A stretch of 64,000 nt of DNA from Parablautia muri (lineage in GTDB: Bacteria > Bacillota > Clostridia > Lachnospirales > Lachnospiraceae), in contig NZ_QZDT01000002.1 of NCBI RefSeq assembly GCF_009917485.1, forward strand, positions 1 through 64,000, read 5' to 3'. Positions 14,988-25,307 of the stretch are shown one piece after another. The position numbers and the translations under genes were made by a program. The first letter of the stretch is position 1; each line of letters opens with the position of its first letter. The notes below the pieces were generated by a model. The model saw only the letters and a list, made by a program, of their open reading frames with translations. It did not search any database and was not told where the DNA came from.

Positions 14988-16984
14988 GAATGAAAGAAAC
15001 TGTCCATGTGGCATTTGTAGGCAATCCTAATTGCGGTAAGACCACCCTGTTTAATGCAATTACAGGCGCCCGGCTTAAGGTGGCTAATTGGCCCGGTGTT
15101 ACAGTGGAAAAAATTGAAGGAGAAGCGGAATATGAGGATGTCCATATGACGCTTGTAGATACGCCGGGAATTTATTCTCTTACCTGTTATACCATAGAAG
15201 AAAAGGTGACAAGAAATTGTGTAATGGATGATGATATTGAGGTAATTGTCAATGTGGTTGACGCATCTTCGCTTGAGAGAAATTTATATTTGACGTTACA
15301 ACTTTTAGAGCTGGGAAAGCCCGTAGTTCTTGCACTGAATATGATGGATATGGTGGAGGAGAGGGGGATGGAAATCGACCTGCACAGGCTGCCGGAGCTT
15401 TTAGGGGATATCCCGGTGGTGCCGGTTTCCGCCGCCAAGCGAAAGGGATTGGATATTTTGCTTCATGCTGTGATACATCACTATGAGGAAGATTCAAAAC
15501 GGGAAGTCTTGCATTACAGCCAGGAAATAGAAGAAAAGATAGACAAGCTCTCCCAGCGGATGGAGACCTTTTATCCTACCCATTCCTCTATCCGGTGGCA
15601 TGCCATTAAGCTTCTTGAATATGATGGGGATGTAAGGAAAGAGCATCCCATCGAAACCGCAGATGTGATTACCCACAGCTATGAAAAGGAAATCATTCAA
15701 ACAAAATATGCATATATTGAAGGGATTATAAAAGAAGTCCTGTTTTATAAGGCGAAAAAGACAGATCGTACGGACCGCATAGACAGGCTGCTGACCCATC
15801 CTGTGTGGGGCGTTCCCATCTTTTTGAGTATTATGGCCTTTGTATTTTTTCTTACATTTACGATAGGAGACTGGCTGAAAGGCTATTTTGAGGTTTTTCT
15901 GGATTTGTTTTCCGGAAGAATGTCAGAATTACTGATGCATATAGGTACGGCTGATTGGCTTACGTCCTTAATTGTAGATGGCATTATTGCAGGAGTAGGC
16001 GGGATTCTCACTTTTATCCCCAATATTGCAATCTTGTTTTTGGCGCTGGCAATTTTGGAAGACAGCGGTTATATGTCCAGAGTGGCCTATGTGATGGATG
16101 GCATTATGGGGAAAGCAGGGCTTTCCGGCAAGGCATTCCTTCCCATGGTACTTGGTTTTGGATGCACGGTTCCGGCGATTATGGCCTCCCGTGCCCTTGA
16201 AACGGAAAAAGACCGCAGAAGGACCATGATTATTACGCCGTTTATGTCCTGTTCGGCGCGGCTTCCGGTTTATGTGCTTTTTTCAGGAATGTTTTTTGGT
16301 AAATATGCCCATGTGGCCGCTTTTTCTATGTATGTGATTGGTATGCTGTGCGCAATCCTTGTGGCAAGGGCGCTCCATGTCTGTGAAAAGGAAAAGGAAA
16401 ACGATAGTCTTTTGATCGAATTGCCGGAATACAAAAGACCAAACGGAAGAACCATTCGCATCTATGTATGGAACAAGCTCAAGGATTATCTTTCTAAGGC
16501 GGGAACTACTATTTTTATTGCATCTATTATCATTTGGGCGGTACTTAATTTTGGGTTTTCCGGTATGGTAACGGATCCGGCAGACAGCTTTGGTGCAGCA
16601 ATCGGCAGAGGGTTAGAGCCGGTTATGCGTCCAGCAGGTCTTGGTATGTGGCAGATTGTTGTTTCATTGATTGCCGGAATATCCGCAAAAGAAGTGGTGG
16701 TTTCAAGCTTTTCCGTCCTTTTTGGCGTGGGAAATGCCCAAACAGCGGCAGGACTTAGCACAGTGGCTACAAATTTAAAAAATATTGACCCTTCTTTTGG
16801 ACCTTTGAACGCTTACTGTATGATGCTGTTTGTACTTTTGTACGTTCCCTGCGCGGCAGCGGTGGCAACCATTCGAAAAGAAAGTGGTTCCACATCCTTT
16901 ACCGTAAAGCTCTCTATTTTTCAGATTGTTTTTGCCTGGCTTATGGCCACGATTGTTTTTCAAGTGGGCAGCTTTCTATTATAA
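14984..16984 (+). CDS. feoB: Ferrous iron transporter FeoB
   Basis: The 666-residue protein has an N-terminal G domain: G1 GNPNCGKTT, G3 DTPGIYSL and G4-type NMMD. A helical guanine-nucleotide-dissociation region follows, then a membrane part with two Gate repeats and a FeoB C-terminal domain. Conserved membrane motifs include FIPNIAILFLALAILEDSGYM, VLGFGCTVPAIMASR and ISAKEVVVSSFSVLFG. FeoB imports Fe2+ under anaerobic conditions. It is slightly shorter than the E. coli protein, as usual for clostridia. The hydrogenase downstream is an iron-rich enzyme, so the pairing is sensible. Confidence 0.95.
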   Translation: MRMKETVHVAFVGNPNCGKTTLFNAITGARLKVANWPGVTVEKIEGEAEYEDVHMTLVDTPGIYSLTCYTIEEKVTRNCVMDDDIEVIVNVVDASSLERNLYLTLQLLELGKPVVLALNMMDMVEERGMEIDLHRLPELLGDIPVVPVSAAKRKGLDILLHAVIHHYEEDSKREVLHYSQEIEEKIDKLSQRMETFYPTHSSIRWHAIKLLEYDGDVRKEHPIETADVITHSYEKEIIQTKYAYIEGIIKEVLFYKAKKTDRTDRIDRLLTHPVWGVPIFLSIMAFVFFLTFTIGDWLKGYFEVFLDLFSGRMSELLMHIGTADWLTSLIVDGIIAGVGGILTFIPNIAILFLALAILEDSGYMSRVAYVMDGIMGKAGLSGKAFLPMVLGFGCTVPAIMASRALETEKDRRRTMIITPFMSCSARLPVYVLFSGMFFGKYAHVAAFSMYVIGMLCAILVARALHVCEKEKENDSLLIELPEYKRPNGRTIRIYVWNKLKDYLSKAGTTIFIASIIIWAVLNFGFSGMVTDPADSFGAAIGRGLEPVMRPAGLGMWQIVVSLIAGISAKEVVVSSFSVLFGVGNAQTAAGLSTVATNLKNIDPSFGPLNAYCMMLFVLLYVPCAAAVATIRKESGSTSFTVKLSIFQIVFAWLMATIVFQVGSFLL

Positions 16985-17133
16985 TTTATGGGAATGTTAG
17001 TTGTTGACTTCCTTCAAGGTATGTGCAAAAATAAATAGGAAAATATAGTTTACAAAATATTTACGGTATGCGAAGGGAATAGATTGAGAAAGCGAAGGTT
17101 TTTCAATCTGGTTGTCGGAAGGCGGAGGTAATT

Positions 17134-18612
17134 ATGAGAGGAATAGATACACAGGTTCGTAAAATCAGGAGACGAATTTTTAAAGAAGTGGCAAATCTTG
17201 CCTACACATCCACAAATTTAAAAGATGATGTGGAAGCGTTACCTTATAAGATTGTTAATTACGAAGAATCGGAATATGAAAATGTATATCGGGAGCGTGC
17301 TATTGTGAGAGAACGGATACGGCTTGCAATGGGATTATCCCTGCGTCCTGAAAATGCGCCTGTCCATGTGACTCAGGGGTTGGAGGAGAGTAATATTGAT
17401 GAAAAATATTATGAGCCTCCTTTGATGCAGGTGATTCCTTCCGCCTGCAATGCATGTCCTGAAAATAAATATGAAGTGACGGATAAATGTATGGGCTGCG
17501 TGGCGCACCCCTGCCGGGAAGTATGCCCGAAGGGCGCTATCAGCATGAAAAACGGAAAATCCGTCATTGACCAGGAAAAATGTATCAGATGCGGAAAGTG
17601 TAAGTCAATTTGTCCCTACGATGCCATTTCCCACCAGGTCCGCCCCTGTCTTGGACACTGTGGCGTCAATGCAATCAAAAATGACAAAAAAGGCCGCGCC
17701 TATATAGATACGGATTTATGCGTATCCTGCGGACAGTGTATGGTAAGCTGTCCTTTTGGGGCAATTGCGGATAAATCCCAGATTTTCCAGTTGATTCGTG
17801 CCATGCAGTCGGGCCGGAAGATCATAGCCCAGGTGGCGCCGGCTTTTGTAGGACAGTTTGGGAAGGATGCCACACCGGATAAGATCAAGTCAGCTCTCAA
17901 GGAATTGGGCTTTTATGATGTATATGAGACGGCAATCGGCGCGGATATGGGCGCCATGACAGAAGCGGAGCACTATGTGGAGGAGGTTGTTACAGGCAAA
18001 CTGCCCTTCCTTCTTACTTCCTGCTGTCCCTCCTGGTCTATGCTTGCCAAGAAGTTTTTCCCGGAAACCATAGACAAGATTTCCAATGCACTAACGCCTA
18101 TGGTAGCCACCGCCCGCAAAATCAAAGAAGACCATCCGGACGCCAGCGTGGTATTTATCGGGCCATGCGCTTCTAAAAAGTTAGAGGCTTCCCGCCGGAC
18201 GATCCGCTCTGATGTGGATTTTGTCATTACCTTTGAGGAACTGGCCGGAATGTTTGAAGCAAAGGGGCTTTTGCCCGCACAGGAGGAAAAAGTTGAGCCT
18301 ATGAATGACGCCACGGGAGCAGGCAGGGGTTATGGTGTGGCCGGCGGTGTGGCAAGTGCAATCGAAGAATGTATCCGGGAATACCATCCTGATGTGGAAG
18401 TAAATATAGAACATGCGGAGAGCCTTACGGAATGTAAAAAAATGCTGATGCTTGCCAAGGCAGGGAAAAAGAACGGCTGTCTCATTGAGGGGATGGCATG
18501 CCCCGGAGGCTGCGTTGCAGGGGCAGGTACCAATATTGCAATTCCACAGGCAATGAAAGAGGTAGCCGGCTTTAAGGCCCAGGCTAAGAAAAAGATTCCC
18601 ACCAGGGGATAA
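17134..18612 (+). CDS. [FeFe]-hydrogenase, monomeric (group B-like)
   Basis: The 492-residue enzyme produces or oxidises H2 with ferredoxin. The N-terminal half carries cysteine-rich Fe-S sites: SACNACPENKYEVTDKCMGC, CIRCGKCKSICPYDAI and CVSCGQCMVSCPFGAI. The H-domain shows all three signatures: TSCCPSW (L1), GPCASKK (L2) and GMACPGGCVAGAG (L3). L2 lacks the Met of group A enzymes, and TSCCPS replaces TSCCPG, which fits the group B lineage. The maturases HydEFG are not in the window. A ribosome binding site GGCGGAGG precedes the ATG. Confidence 0.9.
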   Translation: MRGIDTQVRKIRRRIFKEVANLAYTSTNLKDDVEALPYKIVNYEESEYENVYRERAIVRERIRLAMGLSLRPENAPVHVTQGLEESNIDEKYYEPPLMQVIPSACNACPENKYEVTDKCMGCVAHPCREVCPKGAISMKNGKSVIDQEKCIRCGKCKSICPYDAISHQVRPCLGHCGVNAIKNDKKGRAYIDTDLCVSCGQCMVSCPFGAIADKSQIFQLIRAMQSGRKIIAQVAPAFVGQFGKDATPDKIKSALKELGFYDVYETAIGADMGAMTEAEHYVEEVVTGKLPFLLTSCCPSWSMLAKKFFPETIDKISNALTPMVATARKIKEDHPDASVVFIGPCASKKLEASRRTIRSDVDFVITFEELAGMFEAKGLLPAQEEKVEPMNDATGAGRGYGVAGGVASAIEECIREYHPDVEVNIEHAESLTECKKMLMLAKAGKKNGCLIEGMACPGGCVAGAGTNIAIPQAMKEVAGFKAQAKKKIPTRG

Positions 18613-18759
18613 CAAACGCCGTCATGCTTCGCAAGCCGGCTTATTGTAACAAACGCTGCCATGTTTTGCAAGGTGGATTATTGTAACAACGGATACCGCA
18701 CTTCGCCAGATAGTTTATTGTAATGAAAGTCTGCCGCGCTTCGCAGGCCAGCTTATGGA
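18611..18759 (+). repeat. Four 37-bp imperfect tandem repeats
   Basis: Units begin at 18611, 18648, 18685 and 18722, each close to AACAAACGCTGCCATGCTTC followed by GCAAGCCGGCTTATTGT. Units 1 and 2 are most alike and unit 4 is the most diverged. Each has a small GCTT/AAGC-type stem. The array starts at the hydrogenase stop codon and ends 38 bp before gltX. There are no spacers, so it is not a CRISPR array. Confidence 0.8.
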
Positions 18760-18797
18760 TCAGGAAAACCAACCGGAAAGAAAGGAACGGCCAGATA

Positions 18798-20261
18798 ATG
18801 ACAAAGATAAGAACAAGATATGCACCAAGTCCAACAGGAAGGATGCATGTGGGCAATTTAAGGACAGCTCTTTACGCTTATTTGATTGCAAAGCATGAGA
18901 ATGGAGATTTTATTTTAAGAATTGAAGATACCGACCAGGAACGCTTTGTGGAGGGGGCGGTGGATATTATTTACCGTACGCTGGAAAAAACAGGTCTTAT
19001 CCATGACGAAGGACCTGATAAGGACGGCGGCGTTGGCCCCTATGTACAGTCCGACAGGCACAGGACAGGGATTTATTTAACATACGCAAAAAAGTTGATT
19101 GAAAAAGGGGAGGCTTATTATTGCTTTTGCGATAAAGAACGGCTTTCCGGCTTAAAATCCCAGATTGTGGAGGGCAAGGAAATCACCGTATATGACAAGC
19201 ACTGTCTTTCCCTGTCTAAGGAAGAAGTGGAAGATAAATTAAAGTCAGGTATTCCCTATGTCATCAGACAAAATAACCCTATGGAGGGAACAACTACTTT
19301 TCATGATGAAATATACGGGGATATTACGGTGGATAATTCCGAATTAGACGATATGATTTTGATTAAATCAGATGGATATCCCACCTACAATTTTGCAAAC
19401 GTTGTGGACGACCATCTGATGGGTATCACTCACGTGGTAAGAGGAAATGAATACCTTTCCTCCTCTCCCAAATATAACAGATTATATGAAGCTTTTGGAT
19501 GGGAGGTGCCGGTTTATGTCCATTGTCCTTTGATTACGGACGAGGAACATCACAAACTCAGCAAGCGTTGCGGCCATTCTTCCTATGAGGATTTGATAGA
19601 GCAGGGATTTTTGACGGAGGCGGTGGTAAATTTTGTGGCCCTTCTTGGCTGGAGTCCTACTGAGAGCAATGAAGAAATATTTTCCTTAAAACAGCTTGCC
19701 GAGATTTTTGATTACCGTCATATTTCAAAGTCCCCTGCCGTCTTTGATTATACCAAGCTAAAATGGATGAACGGCGAATATATTAAGGCGATGGATGAGA
19801 GCGCCTTTTATGAGATGGCAAAGCCCTATTTGAAACAGGCCATCAGCAGAGAGATAGATTTGCACAAGATTGCGTCTATGGTAAAGACAAGGATTGAAAT
19901 TTTTCCGGATATCCCTGGAATGGTTGATTTCTTGGAGGAACTGTCGGCTTATGAGCCTTCCATGTATGCCCATAAGAAAATGAAAACCACCACGGAATCC
20001 TCCCTTGTGGTTTTAAAGGAACTTCTTCCTTTGCTGGAAAAGCAGGAGGACTATTCTAATGATGCCCTGTATCAGCTTTTGATATCTTATGTGTCCGAAA
20101 AAGGATACAAAAACGGTTATGTGCTCTGGCCCATCCGGACAGCCGTTTCCGGGAAACAAATGACACCTGCAGGGGCAACGGAAATCATGGAGCTTCTTGG
20201 AAAAGAAGAATCTATTGCCCGCATAAAGAAAGGAATCAAACTGCTTGAGAGCACCCAGTAA
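18798..20261 (+). CDS. gltX: Glutamyl-tRNA synthetase
   Basis: This 487-residue class I enzyme charges tRNA-Glu (and tRNA-Gln in many Firmicutes) in the cytosol. The start at 18798 follows AAAGGAACGG; the frame upstream runs back into the tandem repeats and is not coding. The HIGH-type motif is [19 protein letters not shown] and the KMSKS-type loop is HKLSKRCGH. The anticodon-binding C-terminal domain is present. The 3' end overlaps the next gene's start by 17 bp. Confidence 0.95.
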   Translation: MTKIRTRYAPSPTGRMHVGNLRTALYAYLIAKHENGDFILRIEDTDQERFVEGAVDIIYRTLEKTGLIHDEGPDKDGGVGPYVQSDRHRTGIYLTYAKKLIEKGEAYYCFCDKERLSGLKSQIVEGKEITVYDKHCLSLSKEEVEDKLKSGIPYVIRQNNPMEGTTTFHDEIYGDITVDNSELDDMILIKSDGYPTYNFANVVDDHLMGITHVVRGNEYLSSSPKYNRLYEAFGWEVPVYVHCPLITDEEHHKLSKRCGHSSYEDLIEQGFLTEAVVNFVALLGWSPTESNEEIFSLKQLAEIFDYRHISKSPAVFDYTKLKWMNGEYIKAMDESAFYEMAKPYLKQAISREIDLHKIASMVKTRIEIFPDIPGMVDFLEELSAYEPSMYAHKKMKTTTESSLVVLKELLPLLEKQEDYSNDALYQLLISYVSEKGYKNGYVLWPIRTAVSGKQMTPAGATEIMELLGKEESIARIKKGIKLLESTQ

Positions 20262-22134
20262 AGCACAGGAACAGGCGATCAAACATCTGTCAGGACCGGC
20301 TCAGATAATAGCCGGCCCGGGCAGTGGCAAAACCTTCACCATAATTCAAAGAATTCTATATCTAATCACACATTATCACATCCCGCCAGAGGAAATTCTC
20401 GTCATCACATATACCAAAGCGGCCGCCAATGAAATGAAAGAACGATATGAAGCAGCCTGCAGTTCCCATAGGAATAACGATGCATGGTGTGATGTCAATT
20501 TTGGTACTTTTCACAGCATCTGTTACAATATTTTGCGCCAATCGGGCGGCATTGGCTCTGCTTCCCTTATGAAAGAAAATGATAAAAGAAATCTTCTTGG
20601 TGTTTTGATGGGTAACAGGGGATTTGCATCCGCATGCGATTATGACAGCATCACGCGTCTGCAGAATATCATCAGCCGTATGAAAAACTTAGGGCAGGAG
20701 GCATGCGAAGAATTTATCCTGGAAAATACTGTTATCCTGAACACTGCCTGGTGTGACAAGCAAAATAACAGGGAATTTTCTTACGAGGATATTGTTTCCA
20801 TCAAAGACGAGTATGATCAATATTTAAGGGAACAGGGATTTCTGGATTTTGATGATATGATTATCAGATGTCTTGCGCTTCTTCATGACAACAAGGCAGT
20901 GTGTCTGAAATATCAAGAAACATTTCGGTATATTCTTGCGGATGAATTTCAGGATATCAATTTTCCTCAATATGAGATTTTAAAGCTGCTTGCAGGACCT
21001 GCAGATAATTTATTTGTAGTGGGAGACGATGACCAGGCCATTTACGGATTCAGGGGAGCAAGTCCCGGAATCATGAGACAGTTTATGGTGGATTATCCGA
21101 ACTGCAGGCAGATACTTCTAACGGATAATTACCGCTGCAAAGAGCAGATCGTTACGTTAGCCGGGGCTATGATATCCCGAAATACACATCGGTTTCAAAA
21201 GGAGTTTCATCCCGCACAAAAAGGAGGAAGGATAACGGCGCTTTGCTTTGATACCCGTAAAGAGGAGGAAATACGGCTTTTGTCCGCGCTATCTTCTCTA
21301 GGCCCAGACGCGCTGGAAAATACCGCGATTATTTTAAGGACCAATCTGGAAGTAATGCAGTATGGGGAGATGCTTCGTGAAGGAGGCATTGCGGTTAAAG
21401 GGAAAAAAATCAAGGACTCTGACTTGTTTCATGGTTTTATAATTGAAGATATCGTTTCCTTTTTGGCATATCTGTATGAGGGAAATAACCGAAATGATTT
21501 TATGAAGTTTATGAATAAACCAAATCGTTTTATCTCCCGGGCTGCGCTTATTTCAGAGAAAGTGGCGGAGAATACATTAAAACAATATTATACGCAAAAT
21601 ATTGCCATGCTTTCACAGCTTCACCTTCTGTTTGGACAGCTTAAGATAGCAGCAGGACTATCGCCCCATCTTGCGGTGGCTTTTTTCAGGAAAACTTTGG
21701 GCTATGATACATATCTACACCAAAAAACAACAGATGATAGAACCGCCAGAAGATGGATTTCACAGGCCAACGCAATTCAGGAATATTTTAAGCAGTATAA
21801 ACAATCTGATACAGGAATATCTGTTAAAAACTTTGTCCGGCAGCTTTCTTTAAAGGAAACAGGCGGATGGACGCAAACGGAGGAACAAAGGGGTGTGCGT
21901 ATTCTGACCATGCACAGCGCGAAAGGGCTGGAGTTTGACAGGGTATTTTTGCCTGATGTAAACCAGGGGATCATTCCAAGTAAAGAAGCAGGGGCCCCAA
22001 AAGCATTGGAAGAAGAAAGAAGGCTCCTGTATGTTGCCATAACAAGAGCCAAAGATGAACTATTTCTCTACTATACAAAAGAAAGGGGAAGAAGATTGTC
22101 CGTATTTTTGGAAGGCCTTATTCATCCTTCATAA
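20245..22134 (+). CDS. UvrD/Rep-type superfamily 1 DNA helicase
   Basis: The 629-residue 3'-5' helicase has Walker A AGPGSGKT, motif Ia [10 protein letters not shown], Walker [10 protein letters not shown], motif [16 protein letters not shown], motif [15 protein letters not shown] and motif [19 protein letters not shown]. The TTG start at 20245 lies inside gltX and keeps the usual short N-terminus ([14 protein letters not shown]). It is about 100 residues shorter than UvrD or PcrA, mostly at the C-terminus. It likely acts in repair or replication restart. Its end overlaps the convergent DUF1292 gene by 17 bp. Confidence 0.88.
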   Translation: MRAPSKAQEQAIKHLSGPAQIIAGPGSGKTFTIIQRILYLITHYHIPPEEILVITYTKAAANEMKERYEAACSSHRNNDAWCDVNFGTFHSICYNILRQSGGIGSASLMKENDKRNLLGVLMGNRGFASACDYDSITRLQNIISRMKNLGQEACEEFILENTVILNTAWCDKQNNREFSYEDIVSIKDEYDQYLREQGFLDFDDMIIRCLALLHDNKAVCLKYQETFRYILADEFQDINFPQYEILKLLAGPADNLFVVGDDDQAIYGFRGASPGIMRQFMVDYPNCRQILLTDNYRCKEQIVTLAGAMISRNTHRFQKEFHPAQKGGRITALCFDTRKEEEIRLLSALSSLGPDALENTAIILRTNLEVMQYGEMLREGGIAVKGKKIKDSDLFHGFIIEDIVSFLAYLYEGNNRNDFMKFMNKPNRFISRAALISEKVAENTLKQYYTQNIAMLSQLHLLFGQLKIAAGLSPHLAVAFFRKTLGYDTYLHQKTTDDRTARRWISQANAIQEYFKQYKQSDTGISVKNFVRQLSLKETGGWTQTEEQRGVRILTMHSAKGLEFDRVFLPDVNQGIIPSKEAGAPKALEEERRLLYVAITRAKDELFLYYTKERGRRLSVFLEGLIHPS

Positions 22135-22471
22135 ATTCGTCAAATTCTGTACTGTCCAAATATTCGTCAAAGGCATCGGAAACTATTTCGTATTCCTCAT
22201 CCTCCTCAATATATTCCAGCACAGGTTCCTCGTTTGGGTCGTCCTTATTTTCATAATAGCGATAAAACCATACTTCCCCATCGTTGTTTTCTCCGTTTTC
22301 ATTTAAAGGAAGAAGTACGATATAATCCTGTTTGCTGACTGTAAGTATGGTAACAATAGCACAGGTAACAGATGTGCCATCCATCAAATCAAGGGTAACT
22401 GTCATTTCTTCATCCTTATCCTCAGGCTGAGAATGTAAGAAATTATTTAAGCTTTCTGTTTTTTTAGTCAT
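22118..22471 (-). CDS. DUF1292-family small acidic protein
   Basis: The protein has 117 residues from the ATG at 22471 (GAAGGAGGACTTAAG upstream); a longer frame to 22636 lacks a site and is rejected. DUF1292 features are MTVTLDLMDGTSVTCAIVTIL, KQDYIVLLPLNE and the GEVWFYRYYE strand. The C-terminus is strongly acidic (EYIEEDEEYEIVSDAFDEYL). The function is unknown. It is convergent with the helicase, and the 3' ends overlap. Confidence 0.8.
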   Translation of the reverse strand: MTKKTESLNNFLHSQPEDKDEEMTVTLDLMDGTSVTCAIVTILTVSKQDYIVLLPLNENGENNDGEVWFYRYYENKDDPNEEPVLEYIEEDEEYEIVSDAFDEYLDSTEFDEFMKDE

Positions 22472-22660
22472 ACTCTTAAGTCCTCCTTCGCGTTTTAATA
22501 TAGCTATTTTACTAATAGATTTGTTTCCATGCAACATAAGTTTCAATTTTTTTACACAGATTGTTTGATTTATGTTATGATATATTATAGCGCATTTAGA
22601 CTTTATAACATAAGGATGACTCGCACCGCGCAGCATCCGCTACTTCTTGCAGGAGGGCGC

Positions 22661-24691
22661 ATGGGAAAAAAATGGGAAATTACGTATTTTGAACCGGAAC
22701 AGCCGGGTATTTTGATTGAAGGAAATAAAGTAAAATTTGCAGCAAATCTGTTAACAGATAAAGAATGTGGTGTGGTTTTATATGATCGCAGGGGAAACCA
22801 GAAGCGTTTTCCATTTCATGAAAAAGGAAAACGCGGAACACTTTATGGCCTTGCGATAGAAGGGGAAGGACTGAGCGCCTGCACCTATAATTTTTACGTG
22901 GAAAATCAGATTATAACGGATCCCTATGCCAGAGAAATACATGGCCTTGAAAAATGGGGAAGCGGCAGAACAAAAAAGCGAAGAACCAGCGGTGTTTTAG
23001 CCAGACATGAGTTTGACTGGCAAGGCGATCAGCCGCTTATGATCCCTTTGGAGGATAGTATATTTTATGGACTTAATGTGCGTGCCTTTACCATGCACAA
23101 AAGCTCAGGTGTAAAGCACAGAGGTACTTTTGAAGGAATTATTGAAAAAATTCCTTATTTTAAGGAGCTTGGTATTTTGGCTGTAGAACTGATGCCCTGC
23201 TATGAGTACGATGAATGTATGGTGCCGGAAAAACCGGAAACCCAGCCTTTCCCAACGCCTGATTTAGAAGCGGGGACACATCCTTTTGGAGCTGATTCTG
23301 ATAAGTTCGATATGGGTATGGCTCATGCTGCTTTACCTTTATCCCCGGAAAACACTGCCTTTACCGAAACAAATTTAAACTGTAAGGACAAGCCGGAAAT
23401 GGTGCGGTTAAATTGCTGGGGATTCCAAAAGGGATTCTATTTTTCGCCTAAAGCAGCCTACAGTGCAGCAGGATCCCCTGTCCTTTCCTTTAAAAATATG
23501 GTATATGCGCTTCACAAAAATGGAATAGAAGTTATCATGCAGTTTTATTTTCCGGTAGAAATCGGGCAGCTTTACATGCTTGATGTAATTAAATACTGGG
23601 TTTTGGAATATCATATTGACGGAGTGCGTATAAATGGCTTTCATATTCCGGCTGCCCTGCTTGCAGAGGAACCGGTTCTTAAAAATACAAAAATCTGGTG
23701 CGATGGCTATGGAGATGAAGCTTTGCCTGCGATTGCCAATCCACTTTTTAAAAACTTTATAGCAAATAACGGGAATTTTAGAAATGATATGAGGCGTTTT
23801 TTGAAAGGTGATGCAAACCTGATGAATCAGGTGGCATTTTACCAGCGCCGCAATCCTGCCGCTTATGGTGTTGTAAATTATCTGGCAGATTATGACGGTT
23901 TTTCTTTATATGACAGCGTTTCTTATGGGAACAAACATAATGAAGCAAATGGGGAAGACAACAGAGACGGAACAAACGATAATTTTAGTTGGAACTGTGG
24001 TGTAGAAGGCCATACGCGCAAAAGGGCAGTTTTGGCGCTTCGCCAAAAACAAATAAAAAATGCCCTTTCCTTTGTACTGCTTGCGCAGGGTGTACCTTTT
24101 ATCTTTAGCGGAGATGAATTTGGGGCCAGCCGCAACGGAAATAATAACTGCTATTGCCAGGATAATGAAACCGGCTGGATTCATTGGAAAAATAACAGTT
24201 TTTCCAGAGAGATTTTTGCATATGCCAGGTTTTTAATCAACCTTCGGCGCAAGCATCCGATTCTTCATATGAAGGAAGAACTAAAAATAATGGATTATAA
24301 GGGATGCGGTTTCCCTGATTTGTCTTACCATGGAACGGAAGCCTGGCGCCCGGATTTTAGCTATATCAGCCAGATGATTGGCATTGTCCTGTGCGGCCAG
24401 TATGCGCCAAATAAGGAGGATGATTCCTTTTATATCGCCTGCAATATGCACTGGAATGCCCACAAATTGGCCTTGCCAAAGCTCAGTAAAAATAAAAAGT
24501 GGATAAAAATTGCAGACACCTCCTTACCATGTGAACAGGATTATAGTGAAGAAAATGATGCCCAAGAAAATTCCGTTATAACATTAAGCGGAAGGACAAT
24601 GGCTATTTTTAAGGCGCAGGTGTCCAAAGAAACGGAGGGCAGGCTCCAAAAGGCGTCTGGCAGGAATAAAAGAGAAAGACAACGGAAATGA
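22661..24691 (+). CDS. GH13 glycogen-debranching-enzyme homologue with degenerate active site
   Basis: The 676-residue protein (ATG 22661 behind GCAGGAGG) has an N-terminal CBM48-like domain, then an isoamylase/GlgX-type GH13 barrel. The hallmark KHNEANGEDNRDGTNDNFSW and FIFSGDEFGASRNGNNNCYC segments are intact. The catalytic regions are not. Region II is GVRINGF where debranching enzymes have GFRFDLA, so the nucleophile Asp is Asn. Region I is IMQFYFPVE instead of IMDVVFNHT. Region IV has YDGF for HDGF. Region III is TKIWCDGYG where an AEPWD-type sequence is expected. It is probably a non-catalytic glucan-binding protein. Confidence 0.8.
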   Translation: MGKKWEITYFEPEQPGILIEGNKVKFAANLLTDKECGVVLYDRRGNQKRFPFHEKGKRGTLYGLAIEGEGLSACTYNFYVENQIITDPYAREIHGLEKWGSGRTKKRRTSGVLARHEFDWQGDQPLMIPLEDSIFYGLNVRAFTMHKSSGVKHRGTFEGIIEKIPYFKELGILAVELMPCYEYDECMVPEKPETQPFPTPDLEAGTHPFGADSDKFDMGMAHAALPLSPENTAFTETNLNCKDKPEMVRLNCWGFQKGFYFSPKAAYSAAGSPVLSFKNMVYALHKNGIEVIMQFYFPVEIGQLYMLDVIKYWVLEYHIDGVRINGFHIPAALLAEEPVLKNTKIWCDGYGDEALPAIANPLFKNFIANNGNFRNDMRRFLKGDANLMNQVAFYQRRNPAAYGVVNYLADYDGFSLYDSVSYGNKHNEANGEDNRDGTNDNFSWNCGVEGHTRKRAVLALRQKQIKNALSFVLLAQGVPFIFSGDEFGASRNGNNNCYCQDNETGWIHWKNNSFSREIFAYARFLINLRRKHPILHMKEELKIMDYKGCGFPDLSYHGTEAWRPDFSYISQMIGIVLCGQYAPNKEDDSFYIACNMHWNAHKLALPKLSKNKKWIKIADTSLPCEQDYSEENDAQENSVITLSGRTMAIFKAQVSKETEGRLQKASGRNKRERQRK

Positions 24692-25245
24692 TGAAAGTCT
24701 GGAAGCATTTTAAAACCATAACATATCATAAATATCTGGTAATGAAAGGATGTTTTAAGGTTGGCCTGTATAAACAGGGCTTGTTACACGACCTGTCAAA
24801 ATACAATCCTAGTGAGTTTGGGATAGGTGTAAAATATTATCAGGGTACGCGAAGCCCCAACGCCGCTGAAAGAGAGGCTATTGGGTACTCCAGTGCCTGG
24901 CTCCACCATAAGGGCAGAAACAGGCATCATTATGAATATTGGATTGACTACGGCGCCAAGGATATCTCTGGCGGTGTGGCGCCGGTTCCCATGCCGGTGA
25001 AATATATTGTGGAAATGCTGATGGATCGTATTGCCGCCTGCAAAGTCTATAACGGGGACAAATATACGGACAGCTCTCCTTTGGAATACTATAATATGGG
25101 AAAAGAAAAAGCCCCCATGCATCCGCAAACAAGAGCGCTACTAGAAAAGCTTCTTTATATGTTAGCTGATGAAGGAGAAGAAATTACCTTTTCTTATATA
25201 AAAAAAGAACTTTTGCATTCATTCCGACAGCGAAATCCTTCTTGA
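24688..25245 (+). CDS. DUF5662-family protein
   Basis: The 185-residue protein starts with a 4-bp overlap on the previous gene (ATGA), so the two are coupled. Several histidines and charged residues are conserved in the family: LLHDLSKYNPSEFG, AWLHHKGRNRHHYEYWIDY and VEMLMDRIAACKVY. The pattern of H-D and HHxxxxHHxE suggests a metal site of the HD-like kind, but the family has no known function. No signal peptide is visible. Confidence 0.8.
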   Translation: MMKVWKHFKTITYHKYLVMKGCFKVGLYKQGLLHDLSKYNPSEFGIGVKYYQGTRSPNAAEREAIGYSSAWLHHKGRNRHHYEYWIDYGAKDISGGVAPVPMPVKYIVEMLMDRIAACKVYNGDKYTDSSPLEYYNMGKEKAPMHPQTRALLEKLLYMLADEGEEITFSYIKKELLHSFRQRNPS

Positions 25246-25307
25246 ACTATAACCTTTTTCATGGCTCCTGCATATGATAAAGCATATGAAAAAGGAGAGA
25301 TGAATGC

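Noticed and set aside
16985-17133. Riboswitch before the hydrogenase
   Set aside because: Only a simple AGATTGA/TCAATCT stem is visible; no known riboswitch core was recognised.
18611-18759. CRISPR array
   Set aside because: The 37-bp units are contiguous and diverged, with no spacers and no cas genes.
22472-22636. N-terminal extension of the DUF1292 protein
   Set aside because: The extension lacks a ribosome site and family likeness; GAAGGAGG supports the start at 22471.
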